Assembly (NCBI GenBank): GCA_029882395.1
Contig: JAOUKT010000013.1
Span: 1-60,044 of the forward strand
Length of the DNA stretch: 60,044 bases
Direction: 5' to 3'
Source of the DNA: Gammaproteobacteria bacterium
Lineage (GTDB): Bacteria > Pseudomonadota > Gammaproteobacteria > SZUA-229
The notes beneath the pieces are model-generated. The model had not been told where the DNA came from. It ran no database searches and saw only the letters and a list, made by a program, of their open reading frames with translations. The position numbers and the translations under genes were made by a program. Below, piece by piece: positions 47,524 to 57,600 of this stretch; position 1 is the stretch's first letter, and each line of letters opens with the position of its first letter.

Positions 47524-49167
47524 TTGAATTACATAAAAAACAATGTAATACGGATTGCTTATTTTTTTATTATTGGCCTTGCTTTAAGTGCCTGTAGCAG
47601 TCTTCCGGAACACCTTCTCAATCAGGTTGAACGAATGCCTGCTGTGATGTCACAACATCAGGCTTTAATCGAGCAAGAAAAAAATAAATTTGATGGCTTT
47701 AGTGCTGATAAAGAATGGGGCTATATCAGGCCATATCTTGAAAAAGAAAAATGGGCTGAATATTTTAACCGGGCAGCGAATGAACTTTCAGCAGCACGCT
47801 CATACTTTGAATCAGATGTGTTGTCATTGGCTGAAAAAAATGACCCGCAAGATGCCACCCGGCTGACAGTTAACATAGTGCTGTTTAATGAGAAAATAGC
47901 CGCATCACTGGCTTCGGCGCAACACGCGGCTAAGCGGGCTGATTTTCTGATCAGGGTCAGGGACACGGCGGCGGCGATACATAAAAACGCCTTACTTGAG
48001 TTTTCTGCACTAAAAAAAGCCAGAACTGAGTTAACCGCAAAAGCTGAAAAAGCCATTGCCAAATACGCTCATAAAAAATCTGATATTAATAAACGTCTTG
48101 ATGAGCTTGAGCTGATTGTTAATAAAGGCGCTGTTTCTGTCCGCCAGCTGGTCGATGAGTTCAAGAAAAAAGATAATGTAGATTTTGCCTTGTTTGGTGA
48201 TGCTTCTGTGGCATTGAGCGACACATTACAGCAAGTGCTGGAGTACCAGAATAAAACCGCTGAAAAACTCGATGAGTTATACCGCAGTTATACAAAAGTG
48301 CTGGCTGACCAGAAAATACAATACTTTATAGATATCGGCAGGGCCAGCTGGTGTGAAGGTGAATATTGCGGTAATGGCCGTACCAAAGTCTATCCATCGG
48401 TACAGGTTGATAAAAACGTCTTTAAGTATTTTGATGAGTTAAATCAGGATTTAATTGCCAGTTACCGCTGGAACCGCCTGAGCCTCAAGATACCGGGAGA
48501 AATCTGGCAAGCACTGAGAATTAATGAAAAATGGAACTGGAGCCGAGGCGATAGTCATGCCGATTACTGGGTGCAAAAAACCTATACAAAAACCTTTCAC
48601 AAGTACGTTGAAATCGTCAACGATAAAATGAGTGAGGGCGAATGGCTTGCCGTTGATGAGGACAGTTTCTGGCAGCAGTTTGATAACCTCGGCATGTCGA
48701 TCCTGACTAAACCTTATGGTTATTATGAAGAAGATTCTTTAAAAGATGCACAGCCAGTTGGCATGGCTGCGATTGCAAAACCAACTGTTGTCAATGGTGT
48801 GGCTACCGGCTCTAATCAATACGGTAGCTGGCAACAGGGTAACGGAGGCTCTTTTTGGCAATATTATGGCATGTATCGCATGTTTGGTGACCTGATGGGG
48901 CCTTCACGACGCTATTACTACAATGACTGGAGTGGCTACAATAACAACCGCTCTGGTTCTTATTATGGTCGTAATAATGAGTACGGTACCTGGGGGTCTG
49001 GCACCTATAATAATTCGCGTTACCGAAACAGCGGTTATGCAAGATCAAACCCTGATGATGTGGGCAGAGCCAGAAGTGGTAAGACTGCAGGTTACCGATC
49101 TGCTGCATCGGTCCGCGGTGCAGGTGCATCATCAAGAAGCCGTGGACCAGCTGGCGGCGGAAAATAA
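47524..49167 (+). CDS. Large lipoprotein with helical body and Gly/Tyr/Asn-rich tail
   Basis: 547 aa from TTG 47524, chosen because AGGGG lies 6 nt upstream and it gives a normal lipoprotein signal peptide ending LALSAC (lipid Cys24). An ATG at 47482 gives 14 more residues but has no ribosome site. Residues about 30-260 are charged coiled-coil helices. About 260-420 form a folded region with GRASWCEGEYCGNG. The end is low complexity, rich in Gly, Tyr, Asn and Ser, then GAGASSRSRGPAGGGK. It belongs to the TelA cluster and may link the membrane to the envelope. Not a family I recognise. Confidence 0.7.
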   Translation: MNYIKNNVIRIAYFFIIGLALSACSSLPEHLLNQVERMPAVMSQHQALIEQEKNKFDGFSADKEWGYIRPYLEKEKWAEYFNRAANELSAARSYFESDVLSLAEKNDPQDATRLTVNIVLFNEKIAASLASAQHAAKRADFLIRVRDTAAAIHKNALLEFSALKKARTELTAKAEKAIAKYAHKKSDINKRLDELELIVNKGAVSVRQLVDEFKKKDNVDFALFGDASVALSDTLQQVLEYQNKTAEKLDELYRSYTKVLADQKIQYFIDIGRASWCEGEYCGNGRTKVYPSVQVDKNVFKYFDELNQDLIASYRWNRLSLKIPGEIWQALRINEKWNWSRGDSHADYWVQKTYTKTFHKYVEIVNDKMSEGEWLAVDEDSFWQQFDNLGMSILTKPYGYYEEDSLKDAQPVGMAAIAKPTVVNGVATGSNQYGSWQQGNGGSFWQYYGMYRMFGDLMGPSRRYYYNDWSGYNNNRSGSYYGRNNEYGTWGSGTYNNSRYRNSGYARSNPDDVGRARSGKTAGYRSAASVRGAGASSRSRGPAGGGK

Positions 49168-49190
49168 TTCAAATTATATACGAGACGCTT

Positions 49191-50042
49191 ATGAATATTG
49201 AAAATTACATGTACTACGTTATGTATGCCCTGGTTTATTTAGTGCTCGCCACGGTGATGAAATACATACTCAATTTTAAATCAGCAGACCAATACAATGC
49301 AGATGATCAGATTAGCGGCGGCAATATGGCTGTTGGTTTACGCCGGTCGGGCGCACAATTAGGTCTGGCCATTGCCATGATAGGTGTGATGTCAGGAAAC
49401 ACTAGCCCGGATATTCTGCAAGACCTTGTCAATACAGTGAGCTACGGCCTGGTAGCCATGGTCTTTATGCTCTTATCTTTGATATTTACCGATAAAGCAT
49501 TACTGCCCGGTGTGAATAATACAGCGGAGCTAAAGAAAGGTAATCTGGCCATCGGCATGGTTGAGTTTGGCACCATGGTGATGACAGGGCTACTGGCTTA
49601 CGCCAGCATTAAAGGCGATGAGGGCGGAGTGTTGTCTTCAGTCATATATTTTATCGGTGGACAGGTAACATTAGTATTATTGGTTTTGTTATACGAGAAA
49701 GTGCTTGCCCGGAAAACCAATCCTGTTGCCTGCGTAATGCAAGGCAATATATCAGCAGGCATTTACCTGTCGGGAAAAATTATTGCATACGGTTTGATTT
49801 TACAAAGTGCGATTGCCGGTAATTCCGCCGCTTTGTCTCCTGCGGATGCGCTGACCGAATTTCTAGTGGCTGCCGCAGCGGGCATGATTATGCTTTATGT
49901 TTTCGAGCTGTTAATCGATCTTGTGATTATCACTTCGACAAATGTAAACGATATTATTATAAAAAACCAGGCAGTTGCCGCAGTGCAATTGTCACTTTCT
50001 AAAATCGGCATGGCACTTATTCTGGGAATGGCAATCCTTTGA
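49191..50042 (+). CDS. Tandem DUF350 membrane protein
   Basis: A 283-aa protein with about eight membrane spans made of two DUF350 units. Unit one has GGNMAVGLRRSGAQLGLAIAMIGV, and the second has KGNLAIGMVEFGTMVMTGLLAYA and QGNISAGIYLSGKIIAYGLIL; each contains the family's N-x-A-x-G helix. E. coli YjfL carries a single set. DUF350 proteins accompany polyamine- or glutathione-ligating genes, and function is unknown, perhaps a channel or transporter. Here it precedes the spermidine-synthase-like gene by 28 nt. Confidence 0.85.
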   Translation: MNIENYMYYVMYALVYLVLATVMKYILNFKSADQYNADDQISGGNMAVGLRRSGAQLGLAIAMIGVMSGNTSPDILQDLVNTVSYGLVAMVFMLLSLIFTDKALLPGVNNTAELKKGNLAIGMVEFGTMVMTGLLAYASIKGDEGGVLSSVIYFIGGQVTLVLLVLLYEKVLARKTNPVACVMQGNISAGIYLSGKIIAYGLILQSAIAGNSAALSPADALTEFLVAAAAGMIMLYVFELLIDLVIITSTNVNDIIIKNQAVAAVQLSLSKIGMALILGMAIL

Positions 50043-50070
50043 TTTATTGAATAGGTTGAGCAGTGATTCA

Positions 50071-51747
50071 ATGAAAACGCCTCGTTTCCTGCCAGTTCTG
50101 TTGGCATTCTGTATGTTTTCTACAGGTGCCAGCGGTCTGGTTAATGAATACGTTCTGGCAACACTGACGACTTATATCCTCGGCAACTCTATCGAGCAGT
50201 TTTCAATTGTTATCGCTTCGATGATGTTTATGATGGGAGTTTCAGGTCTTGTGCAAAGCAAGATGTCTGACAATAAGCTGATCCAGAAATTCATGATGGT
50301 CGAAGTTCTGATGGCTATCCTCGGCAGTTTCGCACCGCTGGTTATTTACGGTGCATATGGTTATATGCAGGACCACTTCCAGTTTGTGCATTACTTTTTT
50401 GTGCTGGCAGTGGGTTTTTTAATCGGCTTTGAAATACCGATTGTGATGCGCATCATTGAACAAAATAAAATAAGCCTTAAAACAAACCTTTCGATTGTTT
50501 ATGCAATGGATTATATCGGTGCCTTTATAGGAGCGATTATCTGGGTTAAGTTTTTGTTAAAACATTACCCGCTGACAGAAATCAGTTTTATTGTTGCCGG
50601 CTTTAATTTTTTCATCGCATTAATAACGATACTTTATTTCATACAGACAAAGTTTGTCACTCAAAAACGGCTGCCGTTGATATTGATGTCGGTTACAGTT
50701 GTCATACTGCTGACAGGCTATTCGTTTAATCGTGATATAAGTTATTTATTTGAACAGCGGTTTTATGATGACCCGATAGTGCATAAAGAAACGACAAAAT
50801 ACCAGCACCTTGTGATTACAGAAAACAAATCAAATGGTGATGTCCGTCTTTACATTAATGGCAATACACAGTTCTCGTCGCTTGATGAACAGCGATACCA
50901 TGATTTTCTGGTGCACCCGGTAATGTCACTGCTCGGTAATGCTAAAAACGTGTTGATACTCGGTGGTGGCGACGGCCTGGCATTGCGAGAGGTTCTCAAA
51001 TATAAACAGGTAGACTCGATAACGCTGGTTGATCTCGACCCTAAGATGGTCGAGCTGGCTAAAAACAACCGTTACATGCGCCGGCTCAATAAAGATGCCT
51101 TTCATGATTCAAGAATACGCAGCCAGGATTCAGCGGCGATACACGACGTCAATGTTAAAGGCGTGTATTTGCCAACAGGTCAAACCGATGACAAAGGCCA
51201 GCCTGAAACCGAGTGGGTTGCCTCGGTCAGTATTTATAATCTGGATGCTGATCTCTTTATTAATCAGCTAACAAAGCAGTCATGGGATGCCGTTATAATT
51301 GATTTTCCGGATCCATCATCGGTTGAGCTCAGTAAACTTTATAGCAAACAGTTTTATAAAAAACTAAAACGGCATTTGTCTGATGATGCCTTTATCGCCG
51401 TGCAGTCAACGTCTCCCTATCATGCTAAGGAGGCTTTCCTAAGCATCGGTAATACACTCAGAGCGGCAGGTTATACGGCACTGCCATACCGGCAGAATAT
51501 TCCCTCGTTTGGCGACTGGGGCTTTTATCTGGCCTGGTTTAATAAGCAGTCGGCCGACGATATCAAATTGCAGCTATCAGGCTTAGATGCTTTCCAGGTT
51601 GATACCGGCTTCATTACGCCGGAGCTAATGATGGCATCTTTTGCTTTTGGTAAAGGTGAGTTAATCTCAACATCGAAATGCATCAATACCATCATGCAGC
51701 CTTGTCTACTGACGCAGTACACTGACTATAGCTGGCAGCTTGAATAA
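50071..51747 (+). CDS. Membrane-anchored spermidine-synthase-like protein
   Basis: A 558-aa protein from ATG 50071; upstream in-frame codons overlap the DUF350 gene and are unlikely. Residues 1-230 contain about seven membrane spans (GASGLVNEYVLATLTTYILG). The C-terminal domain is a spermidine-synthase-type methyltransferase fold: NVLILGGGDGLALREVLKY, VDLDPKMVELA and AVIIDFPDPSS. The Asp pair for the amine-donating substrate is present, but the loop differs from SpeE. A short insert lies near residue 370. The product may be a polyamine transferred at the inner membrane. It is the last gene of the cluster. Confidence 0.87.
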   Translation: MKTPRFLPVLLAFCMFSTGASGLVNEYVLATLTTYILGNSIEQFSIVIASMMFMMGVSGLVQSKMSDNKLIQKFMMVEVLMAILGSFAPLVIYGAYGYMQDHFQFVHYFFVLAVGFLIGFEIPIVMRIIEQNKISLKTNLSIVYAMDYIGAFIGAIIWVKFLLKHYPLTEISFIVAGFNFFIALITILYFIQTKFVTQKRLPLILMSVTVVILLTGYSFNRDISYLFEQRFYDDPIVHKETTKYQHLVITENKSNGDVRLYINGNTQFSSLDEQRYHDFLVHPVMSLLGNAKNVLILGGGDGLALREVLKYKQVDSITLVDLDPKMVELAKNNRYMRRLNKDAFHDSRIRSQDSAAIHDVNVKGVYLPTGQTDDKGQPETEWVASVSIYNLDADLFINQLTKQSWDAVIIDFPDPSSVELSKLYSKQFYKKLKRHLSDDAFIAVQSTSPYHAKEAFLSIGNTLRAAGYTALPYRQNIPSFGDWGFYLAWFNKQSADDIKLQLSGLDAFQVDTGFITPELMMASFAFGKGELISTSKCINTIMQPCLLTQYTDYSWQLE

Positions 51748-51840
51748 GTAACCAGTCAGCTTTGTTAAATCTTTAGCCACTCTTTGTTTTGTATTTATTT
51801 CATCGCGAGCTGTTACGGGCTCTGATTATGGCGATCTGTC

Positions 51841-52008
51841 TTGAGTTTATGGCTGCTGTTAGGCATCGCTGTGGTACTAGCGATTGGCACAGGCATCATC
51901 TATCGTAATGATCTATACCGCATGGTCTGTCCCGACTATGCCTTTCGCCAGCTAAATCGAGCAGTTTATCTGCTGGCATTTTCAACTACGAGCGCCCACT
52001 TGCAATAA
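51841..52008 (+). pseudogene. Possible remnant of a small membrane-protein gene
   Basis: A 55-codon frame starting at TTG, with a hydrophobic first half (LWLLLGIAVVLAIGTGIIYR) and a non-random second half (CPDYAFRQLNRAVYLLAFSTTSAHL), then a stop. There is no ribosome site. It may be the decayed start of a gene that once followed the spermidine-synthase-like gene. It could also be chance. Confidence 0.3.
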
Positions 52009-52406
52009 ATTAAGCGCTTTGCGGGTTAAAAACAGCACTCTTAGTCAGCCGGTTTTAGAGGTCAGTTTTTTTCTAATCGCTCAGCAATTAGCGCTTCCTG
52101 AATCGTGCAGTGTTGGTTAATTTTTTTTCCAAAAATATTAGAGCCAGTATGTTTTTTGAATTGATATGTCATCTGATGTTGAGGAAAAACGCGTGTTTCA
52201 AGGGTTTTTTCTGTGTTTTAAATTGCAATCTGCAGCCAGCGAACGGGCATTATAAATGCCGATGTTATCAACGCTCCGGATTTAAATGTAACCGTTTTTG
52301 TGCTGTCATGGTTGTATTTGACAGTGAAAAAATGCACGGCAGAAGTCTGCTGTCATTGTATTTAATTTTATTACTAAATCACGGTTCTTTAATGTCTGGC
52401 TTTTTA
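52009..52406. other. Remainder of an 822-bp gene-free gap
   Basis: No firm gene. A 100-codon Cys-rich frame from GTG 52110 has no ribosome site and its stop falls in the stem of the following terminator, so I do not accept it. A stable terminator at the end of a long gene-free stretch makes an RNA gene thinkable. Confidence 0.3.
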
Positions 52407-52443
52407 GCTTAGGGCATACTCCTATATGGCCTAAGCATTTTTT
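52407..52443 (+). terminator. Intrinsic terminator without a nearby upstream gene
   Basis: GCTTAGGGCATA pairs with TATGGCCTAAGC (one mismatch) around a 6-nt loop and is followed by six T residues. The nearest accepted gene on this strand ends 660 nt upstream. It may end the TelA-cluster transcript or an unrecognised RNA. Confidence 0.85.
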
Positions 52444-52569
52444 ATGTTATCTTTTTTTGAATTTCATCAGTGTGCGTTCGGCAGCCGCTGATAGACGGAG
52501 TTAATTGACAAGGTAGTCAGCAAACTTAAAGAACTACCTTTAAAAAATAATAAATAAAAGGCTTGTTCT

Positions 52570-55500
52570 ATGAAATTCTGCAATCAAAACATTTCCCGCT
52601 TTAAACGCTGGTCTTTGCTGTTCTTAATGCTATCAGTGGCTGCCTGTGATCACGATAACGAAGGCGGCAGATCAGATCCGGCACCTGAATCACATGCCAC
52701 GCTTGAAATACAGATTATTTCTACAGACGGTACCCCGGTGACTGCAGCAAGGGTGCTGATTGACGGTGTATCGCGCGGACAAAGTAATGCTAACGGCTTC
52801 ATCGAGATAGATGACCTTGAATCAGAGTCATCGTTTACGCTGTTACTTGATAAAGAAGATTTTGCCAGCCAGATAATCAATCATGAAACCGGCAGTACTG
52901 ATACTTCAGCATCGATTGAAGTCATTATGATTCCCCGGCAAGCGGCAGTTGTGTTTAATAACAATGTCGAAAAAACCCTGGTTGGCCAGTTTGGTGCATC
53001 AATCGAACTTAAAGGCGATGATTTTGTTGACGCATCGGGCACGGTTGTCAGCGGTGAGATTGAAATGCGCATGACGCCTGTCGATGTTTCAACAGCCGCA
53101 GGACTGGAAGCATTCCCTGGCACATTTAGCGCGATTGATGAAGCCGGAGATGATGTTGCGGTAATCGTGACTTATGGCACAACCGAGTTCAGTTTTACAA
53201 AAAACTCGCAGGCTGTTCAGTTGGGCAATGGAAAAACGGCCATTATCGAGCTGCCTTTATTTATCGATAAACACCCGGATGGATCAGATGTCGCACTGGG
53301 TGATCAGATTCCTTTGTGGTATTTAAACGAAGACAGTGGTATCTGGATTCAGGAAGGTAGCGGTGTTGTTGTCGACAGTGCATCTTCAAAAACCGGTTTC
53401 GCTTTACGCGGAGAAGTCAGTCATTTTACCTGGTGGAATATTGATGTGCCGGTTGATACGGCCAATATTTCTGTCAAAGTTGATTTGTCAGATCCAACAA
53501 TTAATACAGCCGGTCTCACCGCTGTTGTCACGGGATCGACGACTAACTTTAATACCGGCACGGTTTCCATACCGGTAGGGCAGAGAAGTCATTACTTTAA
53601 AGTACCTGCCGGACAGGAGCTGTGTTTTAGTTCAAAAGTGGTCGTTGATTCGGGTCTGCCCAGTGCGCAGTTATTTTCATCACCGCTGCAATGTGGTGTG
53701 GTTCTGACACCAGGGGAAAATAGAGACCTGGATATAGTCGTTAATGTTACGGATTTTTCAGTCACAGCGGAGGTCGTGCCGACGGCAACAGCCGGTTCAG
53801 ATATTTCAGCTTGTGGTGTCGTCTCGCGCCTGCTGCCCAATGGTTTTCTGGCACCGGTTAACTACAGTATTCTATCCGGCAGTCTGCCATCGGGAATTCA
53901 ACTCGATGCACATTCTGGCATCTTGCACGGTGCTCCCCAGCTTGCTGGAAACAGCGGGCCTGTTGTGGTGCGGGCAACAGATGCTTCCGGCCGAGTTGCC
54001 GATTCAGCTGCGTTTTCCATTGATGTGTCACCGGCTCTGATATTAACCATAGCAGAAACGGTACCCATGCTGAATGTGAATCAGCCGTATAGTTCTACTA
54101 ATCTGCTGGCTTCCAGTGGAGGTTATGGCTCACACGTACTGGGGCAGTACAATGACAGCAGTCTGCCACCGGGTTTAGTGTTTAATGCAGTCAGCGGTAA
54201 TGTTAGCGGCACGGCCTTGCCATTAGTCGTTAATACCCAGGTTCAGGCTTATTATGCAAGAACCGGCCGCTTTGAAGTCACCGATCAAAACTGTGCCACA
54301 GCGCAAGTTGATCATGATATTCGTGTGCTCTATGCGCCGGTATTAAGCGGCGTGGCCGCGGCTGATGTGCAAGTTGGCAATGCAGTCGATTATGCCGCAC
54401 TAAACACTGGTGGCCCTGTAGAAACATGGAGCCTTGCTGGCAACCCGGACTGGCTGAGTATTGATGCTTCCACTGGTGTGCTGCAAGGCGTGCCTGCTGA
54501 ATCGCATATTGCATCGAACATCAGTTTTAGCATCATTGCTGAAAATAATATTGCGCATGCATTCGACCCGCCAGGACATGCAGAGCTGGCCGTTAACTTT
54601 GCTGTGACGCAAATCGACCCGGCTTTAAACACGGCCAATGATATCAATATGAGTATTGACCAGGCGCTGAGTGTCTTGCCCGTTAACAGCGGCGGTGTGG
54701 CCGCAACATGGTCGATAAATACTCAGCCGGCCTGGTCCGGTTTTAATACGGCGACGGGTGAGTTAAGTGGTATGCCTGTAGCTGGCGATGAGGGCACCAG
54801 CAGTAATATCATTATTACCGCGTCCAATGCAGCGGGCTCGAGCAGTTATGGCCCATTTAATCTTACTGTCACGGCTGGCTCGATACCGGTGCCTGTTGTT
54901 GGCGGCACGCCGCCGGCGGCTAAAGTCAATGTGGCCTATTCTTTCACGGCCGGTAATAGCGGTGGCGCTGCCGATTCATGGTCATTAGCGGGCAGTTTGC
55001 CGGCCGGCTTAACATTTAATACCGGCAGCGGTGAAATTTCAGGTTTACCGGTCACAGCCGGCAACTTCAGCGACCTGATCATTACTGCATCTAATTCATC
55101 GGGGCCGAGCAATGCTCATAACCTCAGCATATCGGTTGCAAAAGGTGACCAGTTCATCGCTTTTAACAGTAGTGATCAGGGCAGTGTTGTCCGCACCATG
55201 GGCGGTGTTCTGACTAATATTGCCAGTGGTGGTGATGGAGCGGGGGCAATTAGTTATAACAGTGATACGCCGTCAACAGCCACGGTAGATGTATCCAACG
55301 GCGTCATTTCGATTATTGCAAATGGCACAACAATCATTACAGCCACCAAAGCCGAAGATGCAAATTACCTTTCTGCCAGCAGTTTTTATACCTTGACGGT
55401 TGAAGATGAAGGCCCGGTGATTATTAGCGGGCCTTTAAGTGTGTCGAAAAATTTAGCCGCAGCGTCAGAGTTTTTTAGTTATACACCTGTGCTTGAAAGT

Positions 55501-57597
55501 GGCTTGAATATTCTCTGGTCGATAACGGGCCTGCCTTACTGGGCGGACTTCGACAGTGCCAGCGGTATTATTACGGCTTATGTTGATGAATATAATGCCG
55601 GTGTATATGAAAACATTATGATTACAGCCACTAATACAGTGACCGCTTCAGCGGCGGTGCTGGGCCCGGTTACAATCACGTTTTTACCGTCCAGTGCTCC
55701 TGTTATCGAGACCAGCATGAGTGATAATAGCTTAACGGTGTATCATGATGAAAGCGGTGATTTGTCACGGATTCCTCTTGCTAACAGTGGCGGTCCATCG
55801 ACAAGCTGGACCATCAGCGGCGATTACCCTGACCAGGGTTCAGGCTGGTTACGAGTCGATGTTAATCCCTATCAATATCCTGATATTTATCAGTTTGAGA
55901 ATGACCCAACGGTACAATATATAGGAAAATGGAATGTGTCCTTAACCGCTGAAAACCCACTGGGTACAGATACATTAAGTTTTGCCTACGAAGTTAAGTT
56001 AAAAATTCCTCGACTCAATGTTCGCGCTAATGCTGGTATGTTAGCCGTTGACTGGATAGCGGTAGATCAGTCGGCTTTAACCGTACCTGTGCCCATTAAG
56101 TATGATCTTTATGTTTCAGACCAGGCAGGTTTCACGCCAGAGAACCCGCTTTCTTTACCAGGAGACCTGCATAGTAACTACACATCGGCAACGGCAATCA
56201 GCAATGTTAATGGCAGCCCGGTATCAGTTGGCAAGACCTATTACATGATGCTGGTGGCAAGTTATACCAACAGTGAATCGCGTACCGAGGAATTTAAAAT
56301 AACAGTCGAAGCACTGCCGGATACCGGCGTGCTGGAATGCACCGATGGCAGCACGATTGATACGTCCCACTGCCAGAATGCGGTGGCGAATGCCGCTTAC
56401 CCGAACCAGGATGGTTTGTTAGGTCGCTCGGCAATGACTAATAGCTGGCCGGAACAATATACGGTGCCCGATTATACGTATCTCAATGATGCCGGAGATG
56501 AGGGAGTATACCCAGATCAGGTCTGTATACGCGATAACGTAACCGGTTTGTTATGGCAGCGAGCAAGCCATGCATCGGTTAACCTGGCAGCAATAACGGC
56601 TGAGATGAATGCGCTTAATGATGTCAGCAGTGTCTCTAATTGTGCAGTCACTGACTGGCGCTTACCGACATCAGCCGAGTTACTGTCTATCGTCAATTAT
56701 CGACGATTTATCAGAGTCAGTTATTTCTTTAATAATATCGTTGCCGGTTCGTACTGGAGCAGTGATGTGCTGGATCCGCTGGCGGCAACGCCACTTAACT
56801 GGACGATGAGCTTTGCTGATGGTTTATTGTATAACGCCGATATCACGGCGGCGTCTAATATAAATGCCATATTGGTGTCAGGTACAAGCACTTCGCCGGA
56901 TTTTGTAGATAACCTCAATGGCACGGTTACTGACAATGTAACCGGCCTGGTCTGGAAAAAATGCTCAGAGGGTTACCGCTATAATGCAACAGGCGCAAGC
57001 GCGGCTGATAAATGCCAGCTGGACGGGGGTGACAGTACTGCATTCAGCTGGCAGGATGGATTGATACGAGCGAAGGCAGTCAACGAGGGCGGTGTCGGTG
57101 AAAGCCTGATGACAACAAACTGGCGCCTGCCTAATATTAAAGAACTCAATTCTTTATTAAACCGTGCGCACGCCGCTGGTGTTGCCGGAATGTTCGATAG
57201 CTTCACTTTACCCAATACCTCGCTCAGTAATTTCTGGTCCAGTTCAATTAACTCCTATAGCCCGACTCAGGGTTTAAGCCTTAACCTGAATGATACGGGC
57301 GTGCTTGGTTCAACCGATATTACTGCATTACTGCCCGTTAGACTGGTCAGCAGCCCGCCGGCTGGTCAGCCCACAACTCGCTGGTATCGTGATTCGGATG
57401 CTGATACCTATGGCATTGAAAATGATTTTATCGATGCTGTATTACAACCATCCAATTACGTTTCGTCTTACTGGCAGGAGTGGGATTGTGATGACAGTTC
57501 AGCCGATATATATCCATATGCTTCAGAAATAATCGGTGATGGCATTGATAATAACTGCAATGGCATTATTGATGAAGGGGCGCTAGACCCCTTCTGA
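52570..57597 (+). CDS. Giant mosaic surface lipoprotein (He_PIG repeats, two Lcl domains, MopE-type end)
   Basis: A 1675-aa protein with a lipoprotein signal (LSVAAC, Cys26). Order: a carboxypeptidase-regulatory-like beta domain (about 35-117) and a second beta domain to about 300. At least six Ig-like He_PIG repeats follow (about 420-1180), marked by SLPSGIQLDAHSGILHG-type cores. A fibronectin-like part lies near 1150-1260. Two Lcl/DUF1566 domains (about 1265-1600) have NVTGLLWQRA, DWRLPTSAEL and a matching second copy. The end is a MopE-like calcium or metal-binding motif (WYRDSDADTYG, DCDDSSADIYP, DGIDNNCNG). It should be at the cell surface, possibly for adhesion or copper or calcium binding. 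It stands alone. Confidence 0.85.
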   Translation: MKFCNQNISRFKRWSLLFLMLSVAACDHDNEGGRSDPAPESHATLEIQIISTDGTPVTAARVLIDGVSRGQSNANGFIEIDDLESESSFTLLLDKEDFASQIINHETGSTDTSASIEVIMIPRQAAVVFNNNVEKTLVGQFGASIELKGDDFVDASGTVVSGEIEMRMTPVDVSTAAGLEAFPGTFSAIDEAGDDVAVIVTYGTTEFSFTKNSQAVQLGNGKTAIIELPLFIDKHPDGSDVALGDQIPLWYLNEDSGIWIQEGSGVVVDSASSKTGFALRGEVSHFTWWNIDVPVDTANISVKVDLSDPTINTAGLTAVVTGSTTNFNTGTVSIPVGQRSHYFKVPAGQELCFSSKVVVDSGLPSAQLFSSPLQCGVVLTPGENRDLDIVVNVTDFSVTAEVVPTATAGSDISACGVVSRLLPNGFLAPVNYSILSGSLPSGIQLDAHSGILHGAPQLAGNSGPVVVRATDASGRVADSAAFSIDVSPALILTIAETVPMLNVNQPYSSTNLLASSGGYGSHVLGQYNDSSLPPGLVFNAVSGNVSGTALPLVVNTQVQAYYARTGRFEVTDQNCATAQVDHDIRVLYAPVLSGVAAADVQVGNAVDYAALNTGGPVETWSLAGNPDWLSIDASTGVLQGVPAESHIASNISFSIIAENNIAHAFDPPGHAELAVNFAVTQIDPALNTANDINMSIDQALSVLPVNSGGVAATWSINTQPAWSGFNTATGELSGMPVAGDEGTSSNIIITASNAAGSSSYGPFNLTVTAGSIPVPVVGGTPPAAKVNVAYSFTAGNSGGAADSWSLAGSLPAGLTFNTGSGEISGLPVTAGNFSDLIITASNSSGPSNAHNLSISVAKGDQFIAFNSSDQGSVVRTMGGVLTNIASGGDGAGAISYNSDTPSTATVDVSNGVISIIANGTTIITATKAEDANYLSASSFYTLTVEDEGPVIISGPLSVSKNLAAASEFFSYTPVLESGLNILWSITGLPYWADFDSASGIITAYVDEYNAGVYENIMITATNTVTASAAVLGPVTITFLPSSAPVIETSMSDNSLTVYHDESGDLSRIPLANSGGPSTSWTISGDYPDQGSGWLRVDVNPYQYPDIYQFENDPTVQYIGKWNVSLTAENPLGTDTLSFAYEVKLKIPRLNVRANAGMLAVDWIAVDQSALTVPVPIKYDLYVSDQAGFTPENPLSLPGDLHSNYTSATAISNVNGSPVSVGKTYYMMLVASYTNSESRTEEFKITVEALPDTGVLECTDGSTIDTSHCQNAVANAAYPNQDGLLGRSAMTNSWPEQYTVPDYTYLNDAGDEGVYPDQVCIRDNVTGLLWQRASHASVNLAAITAEMNALNDVSSVSNCAVTDWRLPTSAELLSIVNYRRFIRVSYFFNNIVAGSYWSSDVLDPLAATPLNWTMSFADGLLYNADITAASNINAILVSGTSTSPDFVDNLNGTVTDNVTGLVWKKCSEGYRYNATGASAADKCQLDGGDSTAFSWQDGLIRAKAVNEGGVGESLMTTNWRLPNIKELNSLLNRAHAAGVAGMFDSFTLPNTSLSNFWSSSINSYSPTQGLSLNLNDTGVLGSTDITALLPVRLVSSPPAGQPTTRWYRDSDADTYGIENDFIDAVLQPSNYVSSYWQEWDCDDSSADIYPYASEIIGDGIDNNCNGIIDEGALDPF

Positions 57598-57600
57598 GTG

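Noticed and set aside
52110..52412. 100-codon Cys-rich frame
   Set aside because: No ribosome site, no family resemblance, and its stop lies inside the stem of a terminator.
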